DNA of 47,881 nucleotides from an uncultured Clostridia bacterium (lineage in GTDB: Bacteria > Bacillota > Clostridia > Christensenellales > Borkfalkiaceae). Position 1 is the stretch's first letter, and each line of letters begins with the position of its first letter. Made by a program: the position numbers and the translations under genes. The stretch lies in NCBI GenBank assembly GCA_947624225.1, contig CANQJF010000013.1, forward strand, positions 1 to 47,881, given 5' to 3'. Positions 1-8,500 of the stretch are shown piece by piece. A model generated the notes under the pieces. The model saw nothing but the letters and a program-made list of their open reading frames with translations, made no database searches and was not told the DNA's origin.

Positions 1-230
1 TGTCAAATTGTAGCAATCAAAAATTTGGATGTTTCGTTTGCGGAAAATCGCCCCAAAGCCCTTGTGCAGATGGCGACCGGTGCAGGAAAAACCTTTACTG
101 CAATTACAGCCGCCTATCGTCTTTTGAAATACGGAAAGATGCGGCGGATCCTTTTCCTCGTAGACACAAAAAGTCTTGGAGAGCAAGCCGAACGGGAATT
201 TCTTGCATATCGTCCCAATGATGATAACCG
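1..230 (+). pseudogene. hsdR: Type I restriction subunit HsdR, internal fragment (helicase Walker A region)
   Basis: An open frame enters from the left edge and encodes a SNF2/DEAD-type helicase start. It contains the Walker A motif MATGAGKT at about residues 24-31 of the visible part, followed by RILFLVDTKSLGEQAEREF and PNDDNR, the usual order in HsdR (DNA translocase and endonuclease subunit of type I restriction). The homologous reading stops at about 230. Beyond that point the same frame is nonsense to a stop near 357. HsdR is normally around 1000 residues, so everything after motif I/Ia is missing. The sequence is joined directly to an hsdM internal segment in another frame. The left end is cut by the window. 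It is almost certainly non-functional. Confidence 0.8.
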
Positions 231-1373
231 ATCGATAAAGAAAAGTGGGTTTCGATGTCGTCAGATGTCAAGGGCGAAATTTACGAGGGATTGCTCCAAA
301 AGAATGCCGAAGACGTCAAGAGCGGCGCAGGACAGTATTTCACCCCTCGTCCGTTGATTCGTGCTATGGTAAAATGCTTGCGCCCCGAACCGTTGAAAAC
401 AATTGCCGATCCCTGTTGCGGAAGCGGAGGCTTTTTCCTTGCCGCACAAGACTTTCTTGCGGATCCACAAAATTATACTCTTGACAGAGAGCAAAAAGAA
501 TTTCTGAAAAACGAAACTTTCTATGGAAACGAACTTGTTGCTAACACATTCAAGTTGTGTTTGATGAACCTGTATCTACATAATATCGGCGATATTTATG
601 GGAATGTTCCTGTCGCACAAGGAGACTCCCTGCTGACAGACCCCGGTTATCGTGTAGACTATGTTTTGACAAATCCTCCATTCGGCAAGAAATCCTCGCT
701 TACCTTCACCAACGAAGAAGGCGAACAAGAGGAAGAAGACTTGGTCTACAATCGTTCTGATTTTTGGACGACGAGCTCAAACAAACAGCTTAACTTTATT
801 CAGCATATCAACACGATCCTGAAAGCCTCGGGCAAAGCTGCCGTCGTTGTCCCCGACAATGTCTTATTTGAGGGCGGCGCGGGCGAGATTGTCAGAAAAA
901 AGTTGCTTGAAACAACAGATTTGCACACCATTCTTCGGTTACCGACAGGTATCTTTTATAAGCCGGGCGTGAAAGCGAATGTCATATTCTTTGACAAACG
1001 CCCCGCAAGCGCCGAGCGGCAGACAAAAGAAGTGTGGATTTATGATTTGCGCACCAATATGCACTTCACGTTAAAACAGCACCCCATGGATGATGCCGAT
1101 TTGGAGGATTTTGTACAATGCTATAATCCGCTGAACCGTCGTGAGAGGAAAGAAACTTGGTCCCCCGAAAATCCCGATGGACGGTGGCGTAAATTCAGCG
1201 CGGAAGAAATCTATGCACGAGACAAGACCAGCCTCGATATATTCTGGATCAAAGATAAGTCGCTCGCCGATTTAGACAATCTTCCCGACCCCGAAGTTTT
1301 GGCGGACGAGATAATTGAAAACCTGCAAAGCGCCTTAGATAGCTTTCAAGAATTAAAGTCGCAACTTAAATAA
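231..1373 (+). pseudogene. hsdM: Type I DNA adenine methyltransferase HsdM, N-terminally truncated
   Basis: The frame encodes the catalytic half of HsdM, the N6-adenine methyltransferase subunit of type I systems. Visible motifs are SSDVKGEIYEGLL, GAGQYFTPRPLI, the SAM-binding motif I DPCCGSGGF (residues 52-60 counted from the ATG at 255), and the catalytic motif IV NPPF (residues 140-143). HsdM homology is already present upstream of that ATG (codons for IDKEKWVS from 231), but an in-frame stop lies at 225-227. The helical N-terminal domain of roughly 100 or more residues is therefore gone. No good ribosome-binding site precedes 255. The catalytic domain is intact to its C-terminus, so a shortened product is possible, but HsdM without its N-terminal domain is unlikely to assemble with HsdS. 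No hsdS is present. Confidence 0.8.
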
Positions 1374-1386
1374 CGAAGGAGTGAAT

Positions 1387-2208
1387 ATGTCTAACAAGGA
1401 AATTACGGTAAAAGGACTGAACGTCAAATATAAGAAAGTAGACCAATCGGACTATATTTCGCTTACGGACATCGCAAAGTTCAAAAATCCATCCGATCCG
1501 AGATTTACGGTTTACACTTGGCTTCGGAGCAAGGAGACGTTGCGCTTTCTTGCCGTGTGGGAAGAACTCAACAATCCCGATTTTAACCGTGTCGAATTCG
1601 ATACGGTTACAAAGGATGCTGGCACAAACGCATTCATGATCACTCCTTCCCAATGGATTCAAAAATTGAACGGCATCGGGTTGACGGTCTCTGCGGGCAA
1701 ATATAACAGTGGTATCTATGCACATCAAGATATCGCATTTGAATTTGCAAGCTGGGTGTCCGCAGAGTTCAAATTGTATCTCATCAAAGAATTCCAACGC
1801 TTGAAAATATCCGAGCAGAAAGAACTTGATTGGACATCGAAGCGTGAACTCGCCAAAGTGAATTACCGCATCCATACAGACGCTATCAAAGAGAATATCG
1901 TCCCCACGCTTACCGAGGAACAACTCAAATACGTTTACGCCGACGAAGCAGATCTACTCAACGTCGCCCTGTTCGGTAAAACTGCCGCTCAGTGGCGCAA
2001 AGAAAATCCGACCTTGAAGGGCAATATCCGCGATTATGCTACTATCGAACAATTGCTTGTAATTGCCAATATGGAAAGCTACAACGCCATTTTGATTGAG
2101 CAAGGCGTTCCGCAGGCAGAGCGTTTACAACGTCTCAATGATATGGCACGTTCGCAACTGCGCGTATTGCAACAAATCGACACTTCGCATTTGCTTGGGA
2201 ATAAGTAA
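1387..2208 (+). CDS. KilA-N domain protein
   Basis: A 273-aa protein with a KilA-N domain, a DNA-binding fold common in phage proteins and in accessory genes of type I restriction loci. The N-terminal half carries the characteristic stretch DYISLTDIAKFKNPSDPRF, then the WLRSKETLRFL and GIYAHQDIAFEFASWVS segments that define the family. The C-terminal half is helical, with no motif I can name. The start chosen is ATG 1387 because AAGGAG lies 5 bases upstream; a GTG at 1381 overlaps that site. It begins 13 bases after the hsdM stop, so it was probably co-transcribed with the methylase. Its role in type I loci is not established. Confidence 0.85.
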   Translation: MSNKEITVKGLNVKYKKVDQSDYISLTDIAKFKNPSDPRFTVYTWLRSKETLRFLAVWEELNNPDFNRVEFDTVTKDAGTNAFMITPSQWIQKLNGIGLTVSAGKYNSGIYAHQDIAFEFASWVSAEFKLYLIKEFQRLKISEQKELDWTSKRELAKVNYRIHTDAIKENIVPTLTEEQLKYVYADEADLLNVALFGKTAAQWRKENPTLKGNIRDYATIEQLLVIANMESYNAILIEQGVPQAERLQRLNDMARSQLRVLQQIDTSHLLGNK

Positions 2209-2229
2209 AAAATCAACAAGAGGACGAAA

Positions 2230-3285
2230 ATGAATGAGACTGATTTTTGTATAATCTGCGGGAAGCAATGCTCACTGTCAGATATTGAATCACTCGGATG
2301 GGAGAAATTTAATGTTTTGGCACATAGTCAGTTACCCAAACAACTTTTTAGATATTTTCCCAATACAGTATCTGTTGACGGTAAAAACCATTCAATTGAA
2401 GCATTAGCGAATGGAACGGTTTATATTAATGATGCGGAAAGGTTTGATGATTGCTTTGATTGTGCTATAGATATGGAATGGAGTGCATTTTATGAAAAAA
2501 GAATAAAACGGTATTGTACCTATCTCGATATAGATTATACTATTGTTCCTTTGGAGGAACTCCCATATAAAATAGCCTTAAAACTATTTGAATTTGGAAC
2601 TCCTCAAAATGCATTAAACCATGTTCCTAATACATTGGATGCGGCGCAAAAACTATCTTTAAAGAATCTTATTCTGAATGCCTTTATTGCCGGAAAAAGT
2701 GCCGATGGCTGGTATTCGGGTATACTCAAACAGATAAAAGACGAATATTTAAATTTTTTGAATTGCCTGAAGCATTTCAAAATAGCTTGTTTCACCGTGT
2801 CACCTTATCTGAATAGAATGTGGGCAACTAATAGTAGCACCGGCTTTTGTATTGAATATGAAACAGATAACATGAGTGATTTATGTCATAACTTATTTCC
2901 CGTTATTTATAGTCAACAGAGGAATGATTATACAGAATTAAGTTTGAATTGCGACAAATTGCCTGATATCTCGGATTTATGGCAAATGTATTTCAATGGA
3001 CTTTTGCGCAAAAGTATTCACTGGGTGGATCAGCAAGAATGGCGATTAATAAGCTATGAACAAGATAATAAAGCAAAAAATATCCCTTTCTTTAAAATTA
3101 AAAAAGTATATTTGGGTAACAAGATGCCTTGCGACGAGCGTAGTAAGATTATAGGCATCTGCAAAGAGAAAGGATATCCTTATGTAGGAATTAAGCGCCA
3201 GCCGAATAGTTTTAATTTGACAGATTGCCCTTATGATTGTGGAACGTGCGCAAAATTAAAGTCAAATGTGAATCAATTTCTATAA
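2230..3285 (+). CDS. DUF2971 family protein
   Basis: A 351-aa protein resembling the DUF2971 family: LFRYFPN near residue 40, VYINDAERFDDCFD near residues 64-77, RMWATNSSTGFCIEYE in the middle and a WVDQQEWRL segment before the last quarter. These correspond to the family's conserved 'FND', 'MW.hY...G..iey' and 'E.EWR' blocks. The biochemical function is unknown; members are frequent in defence and mobile regions. Extra cysteines occur at both ends (CIICGKQC at residues 7-14; CPYDCGTC near the C-terminus) and could bind metal. The gene is visibly more AT-rich than the rest of the window, suggesting transfer. AGAGGACG precedes ATG 2230, and the gene lies 21 bases after the KilA-N stop. Confidence 0.7.
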   Translation: MNETDFCIICGKQCSLSDIESLGWEKFNVLAHSQLPKQLFRYFPNTVSVDGKNHSIEALANGTVYINDAERFDDCFDCAIDMEWSAFYEKRIKRYCTYLDIDYTIVPLEELPYKIALKLFEFGTPQNALNHVPNTLDAAQKLSLKNLILNAFIAGKSADGWYSGILKQIKDEYLNFLNCLKHFKIACFTVSPYLNRMWATNSSTGFCIEYETDNMSDLCHNLFPVIYSQQRNDYTELSLNCDKLPDISDLWQMYFNGLLRKSIHWVDQQEWRLISYEQDNKAKNIPFFKIKKVYLGNKMPCDERSKIIGICKEKGYPYVGIKRQPNSFNLTDCPYDCGTCAKLKSNVNQFL

Positions 3286-3350
3286 CATTATTCTTGCTAC
3301 AAATTTGCCTTTTCTTTCCATTAGTTCAAATTCGGATGCCGACGTGCCGC

Positions 3351-3389
3351 CAAATTGAGCGGGGTACTTGTAGTACCCCGCTCAATTTG
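3351..3389. repeat. Perfect 17-bp inverted repeat (hairpin) downstream of the DUF2971 gene
   Basis: Arms 3351-3367 and 3373-3389 are exact reverse complements (CAAATTGAGCGGGGTAC on the left) with a 5-base loop TTGTA. It lies 65 bases after the DUF2971 stop. There is no T-run on either side, so it is not a textbook intrinsic terminator. It may still end transcription or mark a recombination boundary between the AT-rich genes and the repeat-like DNA that follows. Confidence 0.6.
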
Positions 3390-3534
3390 AATGAGGTGAA
3401 GAACCCCCGCGGGGCTCGCGCGAGCGAAGCGAAGCTTTCGAGCCCACAGGGCGAAGAAAATCCCTCACGCTTTGGAGCGGTTCCCGCGATAAAGCGTAAT
3501 CGTGTTCAAACATCAAAGCCAGTGCCCCGCCGCA

Positions 3535-3591
3535 ACTCCGTTCGGACAAATTCCACTTCTTCGCCGTTTCAGTCACGGAAAGATACTTCAT
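3535..3591 (-). pseudogene. 5' fragment of a small helix-turn-helix (excisionase-like) gene
   Basis: On the minus strand, ATG 3591 with AGGTGA just upstream begins MKYLSVTETAKKWNLSERS. This is the typical start of short MerR/excisionase-like DNA-binding proteins whose next helix should be RNYC or similar. Homology stops after about 19 codons and is replaced by sequence of repeat-like character (many CGAGCG/GAAGC words and small palindromes at 3400-3480). The open frame continues to 3382, but that part looks non-coding. I read it as a gene truncated by recombination. Confidence 0.5.
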
Positions 3592-3714
3592 TCAAAATCA
3601 CCTCACGTTAAGTATAACACAGAATCGGCAAGAAAGCAAGGGGCATCGCCTCTGGTTTTTTTATTATTTTTGCCGTTATCGGCAATTGACATTACAGTTC
3701 ATTGTCGTAAAAAG

Positions 3715-3736
3715 GCACCCTCAATCATGAGAGTGC
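3715..3736 (-). terminator. Intrinsic terminator of the 3745-4527 gene
   Basis: An 8-bp stem with one mismatch (arms 3715-3722 and 3729-3736) lies 9 bases beyond the stop codon of the minus-strand gene. On that strand it is followed by CTTTTTAC. The plus-strand flank is also T-rich, so it may act in both directions. Confidence 0.65.
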
Positions 3737-3744
3737 TTTTTGCT

Positions 3745-4527
3745 TTAATTTTGCGCCCGAGTGCGGTCGCCCGCCCATTTCCGCGCTTTGAGTTCAAAGA
3801 GCTGTGTATGTTCCGCGTTCATGAAGTGAATCGCGGAAAGAACGGCAAGCCGAAAATCAAGGCTCTCCGTGTCGCTGTTCGCAAGCAGAAAGCGACCGTT
3901 TTTTTCTTTTAAGAGCCGCTTCACATAGTACGGCAAATACGGCAAGTCTTTTATGTAGCGGTCAACACAGCCTCCCTGCCTAAGTCCCCGCGTTATGATC
4001 GCCACCAAAAACTTGGCGATTTTTTCATAACACGCCGTCTGCACGGCACGGTCGGAGAACGGCGAGGCGATCTCAAAAAAGTCGTGTTCCGCTTCCGTCG
4101 CAAGGATATTTCGGAAAAGCGGGAACAGGCGCATGATATAGTCGTTCAGCCCTTCTTTGTTGAACGGGCGCAGACCGTTTTCGTCGTCGTCTTTCCGCTT
4201 GCTGTATGGCGCGGTGTCAAAGACATAGTTCATGTGGAAGATAAAACACTCTTTCTCAAAAAAGACAATTTCCTTGTCCGCAATCGTTTCATCCTCCGCG
4301 ATAGCGATGCCCTCGATACTGTCCCGAACACAGTAAACTTTCCATGCGGTCAGCCCCAAGTCCTCTATGAATTTGCCGAACGGAATTTTATCCCTCGGTT
4401 TCAGATCGCCAAAAACTACGTTTTCAATCGCATAAGCATTGAAGATGGAATTGACGTCAATGGCACAAAACGCGAGCAGTATGCGCCGGAGTTTTATCAA
4501 TTCTTCTTCGGAAAATTTTTCCCGCAT
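3745..4527 (-). CDS. Unrecognised 260-aa protein
   Basis: I do not recognise this protein. The start is ATG 4527 (MREKFSEEELIKLRR) because GGGAG lies 8-9 bases upstream; the open frame extends further but has no other good start. The sequence is soluble in character, with no signal peptide or membrane segment. The N-terminal half mixes beta and alpha segments, including VVFGDLKPRDKIPFGKFI. The C-terminal half is helical and rich in aromatic and basic residues. The gene is monocistronic. It has its own promoter at 4757-4785, a folded leader of about 220 nt that ends in an intrinsic terminator just before the ribosome-binding site, and a terminator 9 bases after the stop. That arrangement implies conditional expression. 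No reverse-transcriptase YADD-type motif is present, so it is not a retron RT. Confidence 0.7.
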   Translation of the reverse strand: MREKFSEEELIKLRRILLAFCAIDVNSIFNAYAIENVVFGDLKPRDKIPFGKFIEDLGLTAWKVYCVRDSIEGIAIAEDETIADKEIVFFEKECFIFHMNYVFDTAPYSKRKDDDENGLRPFNKEGLNDYIMRLFPLFRNILATEAEHDFFEIASPFSDRAVQTACYEKIAKFLVAIITRGLRQGGCVDRYIKDLPYLPYYVKRLLKEKNGRFLLANSDTESLDFRLAVLSAIHFMNAEHTQLFELKARKWAGDRTRAQN

Positions 4528-4544
4528 TGCATTTCTCCCAAATA

Positions 4545-4750
4545 ATAAAAAACTGCGCCAACCGAAGTCAGCGCATGAAAAACGCAAACTCCGTTGTCGC
4601 CAAACAGTAATCATAAGCCGTGAATGTAATTTCACCCTCTATGATCGGATTTTGCATTTTTACCGATATTCAAAAGAGGATGAAATTACTTTTTTGGTAA
4701 ACGAAAGATGCCCGTACGCCTGTGCGGGTGACTTAGATTAACTGTTTGGC
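4545..4750 (-). ncRNA. Structured leader RNA (riboswitch- or attenuator-like, class unknown)
   Basis: Read on the minus strand. The predicted transcription start (about 4750) coincides with the first base of a long closing stem. Plus-strand arms 4599-4612 and 4736-4750 pair over 14 bp with one bulged base, ten of them uninterrupted (GCCAAACAGT/ACTGTTTGGC). Inside are a short CCCG/CGGG hairpin (4711-4728) and a long hairpin with arms 4626-4639 and 4676-4689 (13 of 14 paired) extended by an inner ATCGG/CCGAT stem (4644-4648/4663-4667). After the closing stem come about 23 bases, a terminator (4554-4575) and then the gene's ribosome-binding site. The three-way layout plus terminator looks like a cis-regulatory aptamer. 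I do not match it to a known riboswitch class. The layout also resembles a retron msr-msd, but no RT gene is nearby. Confidence 0.6.
4554..4575 (-). terminator. Intrinsic terminator inside the leader of the 260-aa gene
   Basis: On the minus strand a 9-bp stem (two G-U pairs) with a TTCG tetraloop is followed by GTTTTTTATT. It sits between the folded leader and the GGGAG ribosome-binding site of the gene starting at 4527. Transcription would therefore have to read through it to express the gene. Confidence 0.75.
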
Positions 4751-4756
4751 ATACTC

Positions 4757-4785
4757 AGCATAGCACAGAAGGAATTTATTGTCAA
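4757..4785 (-). promoter_or_regulatory. Sigma-A-type promoter for the leader RNA and 260-aa gene
   Basis: On the minus strand TTGACA (plus coordinates 4780-4785), a 17-base spacer and TATGCT (4757-4762). The expected start is about 4750, exactly at the 5' strand of the leader's closing stem. Confidence 0.75.
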
Positions 4786-4992
4786 GTCTTAAAGGGCGAT
4801 AGATCGAAATTTATGAAATTGTGCGAAAAAGTAACGCTTATAATGCAGAACGTACTCCGGGTATGTATCCAGACAGCGCATCGTCTCGTGGTTGATGTAT
4901 GGCGCGGTGGAAGAGACGCTCTCCCGCGAATACTGTCCCCACGGGCTGCCGATTTTATGACAATCCAAAGGCAATGGCCCGCTTTCATACAA
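4782..4992 (-). pseudogene. Fragment related to the 3' end of the LURP-one-like gene
   Basis: The minus strand can encode INHETMRCLDTYPEYVLH here, nearly the same as the C-terminal part of the neighbouring LURP-one-like protein. DNA identity is exact over 54 bases (4842-4895 versus 5137-5190) and fades on both sides. The flanking codons do not match the family and no start with a ribosome-binding site is evident. It is either a decayed paralogue or the result of a small local duplication. The stretch also overlaps the promoter of the leader RNA. Confidence 0.5.
4842..4895. repeat. 54-bp exact direct repeat, copy 1
   Basis: This is identical to 5137-5190, which lies inside the LURP-one-like gene. 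The copies are 295 bases apart in the same orientation, so recombination between them would remove the start of this copy to the end of that gene. Confidence 0.85.
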
Positions 4993-5077
4993 TGGGCCCG
5001 CTTTTAAATCTCACGCGCGGATGACCCAGGTTGCAGACATGGGTGGCAGACATTTGGCGGCAGGCATGGGCGGGCGG

Positions 5078-5554
5078 TCATTTCAGCGCCATGGCCTCGG
5101 AGACCTGCACCTCAATCGCAAGCATAAAGGTGAGCGAATGCAGAACGTACTCCGGGTATGTATCCAGACAGCGCATCGTCTCGTGGTTGAGATAGGTCTC
5201 GGTCACCGTGGCGACCGTTCTGTCGTTCGCATCGAGGATGGCATAATTGCCCTTGCCGAAATCGCCCGCGGCACACCAATTCAAAAAACCGAGGTCGAAC
5301 AGCTCACGGTATTTCATCGGGGCTCTGCTCACCGTCGAGACATACCGCGTCCCGTGCTTGATTTCCACCGCAGGAAAGCCCTCCAAGGCCTCCTTGATCG
5401 TGGCCACGCTCTTGTTGTGCAGGTAGGAATCGTAAACTTTGAGCCGCCTGCCATCCTCCTTGGCCTCAACGTGAAAGATCTTGCGGCCGAGCTCGTCTAA
5501 GACGTCAAAGCTATCCAGCCATGTTATGATTTTATCCACGAAAAGCAATTTCAT
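5078..5554 (-). CDS. LURP-one-related (tubby-like barrel) family protein
   Basis: A 158-aa protein that fits the LURP-one-related family, a small beta-barrel around a central helix related to tubby and scramblase folds. It shows the family's order: an N-terminal LLFVDKIITWLDSFDVLDE segment, GRKIFHVEAKEDGRRLKVYD, then GDFGKGNYAILDANDRTVATV and a C-terminal hydrophobic helix (LTFMLAIEVQVSEAMAL). Bacterial members have no settled function; membrane or lipid association is proposed for the fold. Start ATG 5554 has a strong GGGAGG-type site. It lies 37 bases downstream of the 1101-aa surface protein in the same direction and could be the last gene of that operon. Part of its 3' end is duplicated at 4842-4895. 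Confidence 0.65.
   Translation of the reverse strand: MKLLFVDKIITWLDSFDVLDELGRKIFHVEAKEDGRRLKVYDSYLHNKSVATIKEALEGFPAVEIKHGTRYVSTVSRAPMKYRELFDLGFLNWCAAGDFGKGNYAILDANDRTVATVTETYLNHETMRCLDTYPEYVLHSLTFMLAIEVQVSEAMALK
5137..5190. repeat. 54-bp exact direct repeat, copy 2 (within the LURP-one-like gene)
   Basis: This is identical to 4842-4895. Here it encodes residues near the C-terminus of the 158-aa LURP-one-like protein (NHETMRCLDTYPEYVLH). Confidence 0.85.
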
Positions 5555-5591
5555 TTTCTTCCCTCCCCCTTTGCTTTGTGATTTTTTTGCG

Positions 5592-8500
5592 TTACGATGC
5601 GGTCTGTTCTTTCCCGCCCGTTAAAGTTTGCACATGGGCAAAAGTAAACACGCCACCACTATTAACACGGAAAGCCGCAGTATATTTGTAGGAATAATTG
5701 CCGTCGATATTTTCGATCAGAATCTCTCCTCCCTTGGGCTCTGTGGTCTCTTCCACGTCAGGATTATATTCGCCGCCGTCGTAGAAGAATCTGAGGTTGA
5801 AAGATTCACCCGGCTTGAACCAGAAAGTATATTCTTGCGAATGTTCCGTGCTGTCTGTTCTATCGGCTTTGCTATCATAGGTTTCTTTCACCGGGGGATG
5901 ATCGCCGTAAACCAACTCAAAGCCCAGCACATACGCGTAAGCCTTGCTGTTATTATCCCCTTTGTTCGTGCGCGCCAACGTAATTGTAAGGCGATACTTT
6001 TGGCTCCACTTGGCAGTGACGGTGACGGTGCCATCGGCATCTTGATCCAAGGCGCGGTTGAGCACAGTTTCGGGCGACACCGCGCTTCCGTCCTCCGCGC
6101 ACCAGCCCTCAAAATAGTATTCATGAGATAGTTCGTCATCGTATTGGTGGAGGTCTATCGCGGGCATGCCTGCCTGTGCGAACGTCCAATCGAGAGGAAT
6201 ATCTTTCACCGTTATGCTCTCTATTGCGGGATAATTGTCCGCGGGGCGTTCATACTCGAACGTGACCGAGACGAGCTCTTCCGCATCCGCAAACCGGCCG
6301 AAGAGATAGAGCTCGACCGAAGCGCCCTGCTCCTCTTTCACCAAGACCTTATCGACCGTCGTTTCATTGATTTCTTGTAGCAGTTCTCCCGTTGCACTTT
6401 CACTCAAATACCAGCCGAAGAAAGTGAGACCGGCCGGTACATCGGGCGCAGCCAACGTCAGCCCCGGTTGCTCACATGTCCATGTGCCGAGCAGGCGAGG
6501 CGCTTCGTCCGGGATACACCCGTATACGGTGTAGGTGATGGGGCTCCACTTTGCATACAGGTGGATCTCCTCCCCGCTCTTCACTTGTGCTTTCCCCTCG
6601 ACGCGATCTTTCTCGCACGCCTCGTCGAGATACCAGCCCTCGAAGAAGTAATGTTCCCGCGTCGGGGTGGCGGGCACAAACGCATTCATCTGCCCCGACC
6701 AGACGTCATCTTCGACCGTTTTCGTCACCACATCGTTTTGCTCGCCATCCAGCGTGCCGTTGTTCAGATGATAGTGCACGGTATACGAGGAGGGCCCGAT
6801 CCAATGCTTGTCGATATATTTCCATAGGCCGGGGAGTACCGTGTCCGGCGTTTCGTTTCCGTTCCACCATTTGCTCGTCAATACGACTTTGTAGGCCCCC
6901 TCGGGACCATACTCCACGACCCGATTGTCCGTTTCCTCTGCGGTGTCCTCTCCGATACAGGAAAGCGTCGCCTTACTGTCAATATCCGCCACACCACCCC
7001 CTTCGCTCTCGATCTCGGCGGCGACCGTAGGCGTGGCCGTCTCCGTATGCCTTACGATGAGCTTGCCGTTGACGATGACGCGGGCGGGTTTCTCATCCGT
7101 ATAGTCAAATTCGGGCTTGATGCGGTAGACCTGTGCAAGCCGCGGGATGGGATAGCTGAGCGAACCGTCTCGGAATTTCCCCTGTTGCAGTTTCCCCTCT
7201 GCATCCTCTCCGCCATTCGTCGCACCATAGGAGAGCGCTTTGCCGTTGATGACGAGCGTAGCTCCTTTCTCGATGCGGACATTGGCCCCGGGGAGCATTT
7301 TGAGACTGACGCCCTCCGGGATCGTCGTCGTGCCGGAATTGATGACCATTTCGAGATGTCCGGGAACGGGCACATCCCGATTCAAGGTGCTGACTTGCAT
7401 CCCCATCACTTCCAACCCGAGGTTGTTCACGAAGATATCGCCGTCCGCAATAAAATGCAATTTGCCCTTTGTTTCGTTGACTTCCTTGGTGACGGTGCCT
7501 CCGTCGATCTGCAAAAAGGGAGCGACGCCTTGCGAGGAGCGCGCGGATATAAACTTGACTTCGGCGCACGCATACGTGACATCGCCCATAGTCCCCGCGA
7601 CAAATGCCCGCAAACTGTAAACAGAACCCTTTTGGAACACAGTTTTTGCCACAAGGCTTGCAACCGTGTATTGCGCGAGCGGGAAAACGCCGGCGCCATA
7701 AACCGCCAAGGTTTCACCGCCGCCCTTCCATCCGGACATATTAAAGGGTTCAAAGACGCTTGCCCCATCCTTTGCGACGAGTTCCCCCGCCCCGCACGTG
7801 AAGCCCATGCAATCGAAGGTCGAGCCGCTTTCGAGGGAAAGGCTTGCGCCCTGTTCCAAGGTCAGTTCCCCGTAATAATCTCCGTTGACGCGGGAGGTGT
7901 TGCCGTTGCTTGATGAGATGATTGCATTGACGACCAATCTCCCCGTCACGGAGAGCGCCACGCCGTTTGGCAATGCCAAGGTCACGTAGGGCTCTTTTTC
8001 ATAGGGAGCAGGGGGCTCCTGCTTGCCATAATCCTGTGTAAACGTCTTGGCGTTGGCGCGGATGACGGGATCGGATTTTCTCGCGTCGTCGTCCGCCGTG
8101 CCCGGGTCATCCACCGTCTCCGAATCCATCAATCCCGTGCTGAGAAAGCCCACGGCGGTCGAGGCATAGGGAACGAGCAGGGTGCCGCGGACGCTGTAAC
8201 AATTGTTTTGCGGGTTGCCGTCGGCATCGAGGTAGCCCGCCGCCCGCGCGACGTCGGGATGTGCGAACGCCGTATCGTGCTCGATGATGGCGATGGTCTC
8301 CTTGCTGCCTCCCTCCGCGGTGACCTCCGCAACCGTCTTGGTGCCCTCCTCCCTTTCCACCGTCTCGGGTACGCGCGCGAGCGCATCCTCCACGGTATAC
8401 CATTCGTCGTTCAGCCGCACCGTCTTGTATTTGAAGAGGAGCGCAGTCGTTCTGAGGTCCCCCTCCTCGATGCCGCCAAGTGCCTTGGCCGCGCCGTCAT

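Noticed and set aside
4687-4701. TTACTTTTTTGGTAA as a fourth AbrB-type site
   Set aside because: It is only a half-site without the opposite arm and lies within the folded leader RNA; the match is probably accidental.
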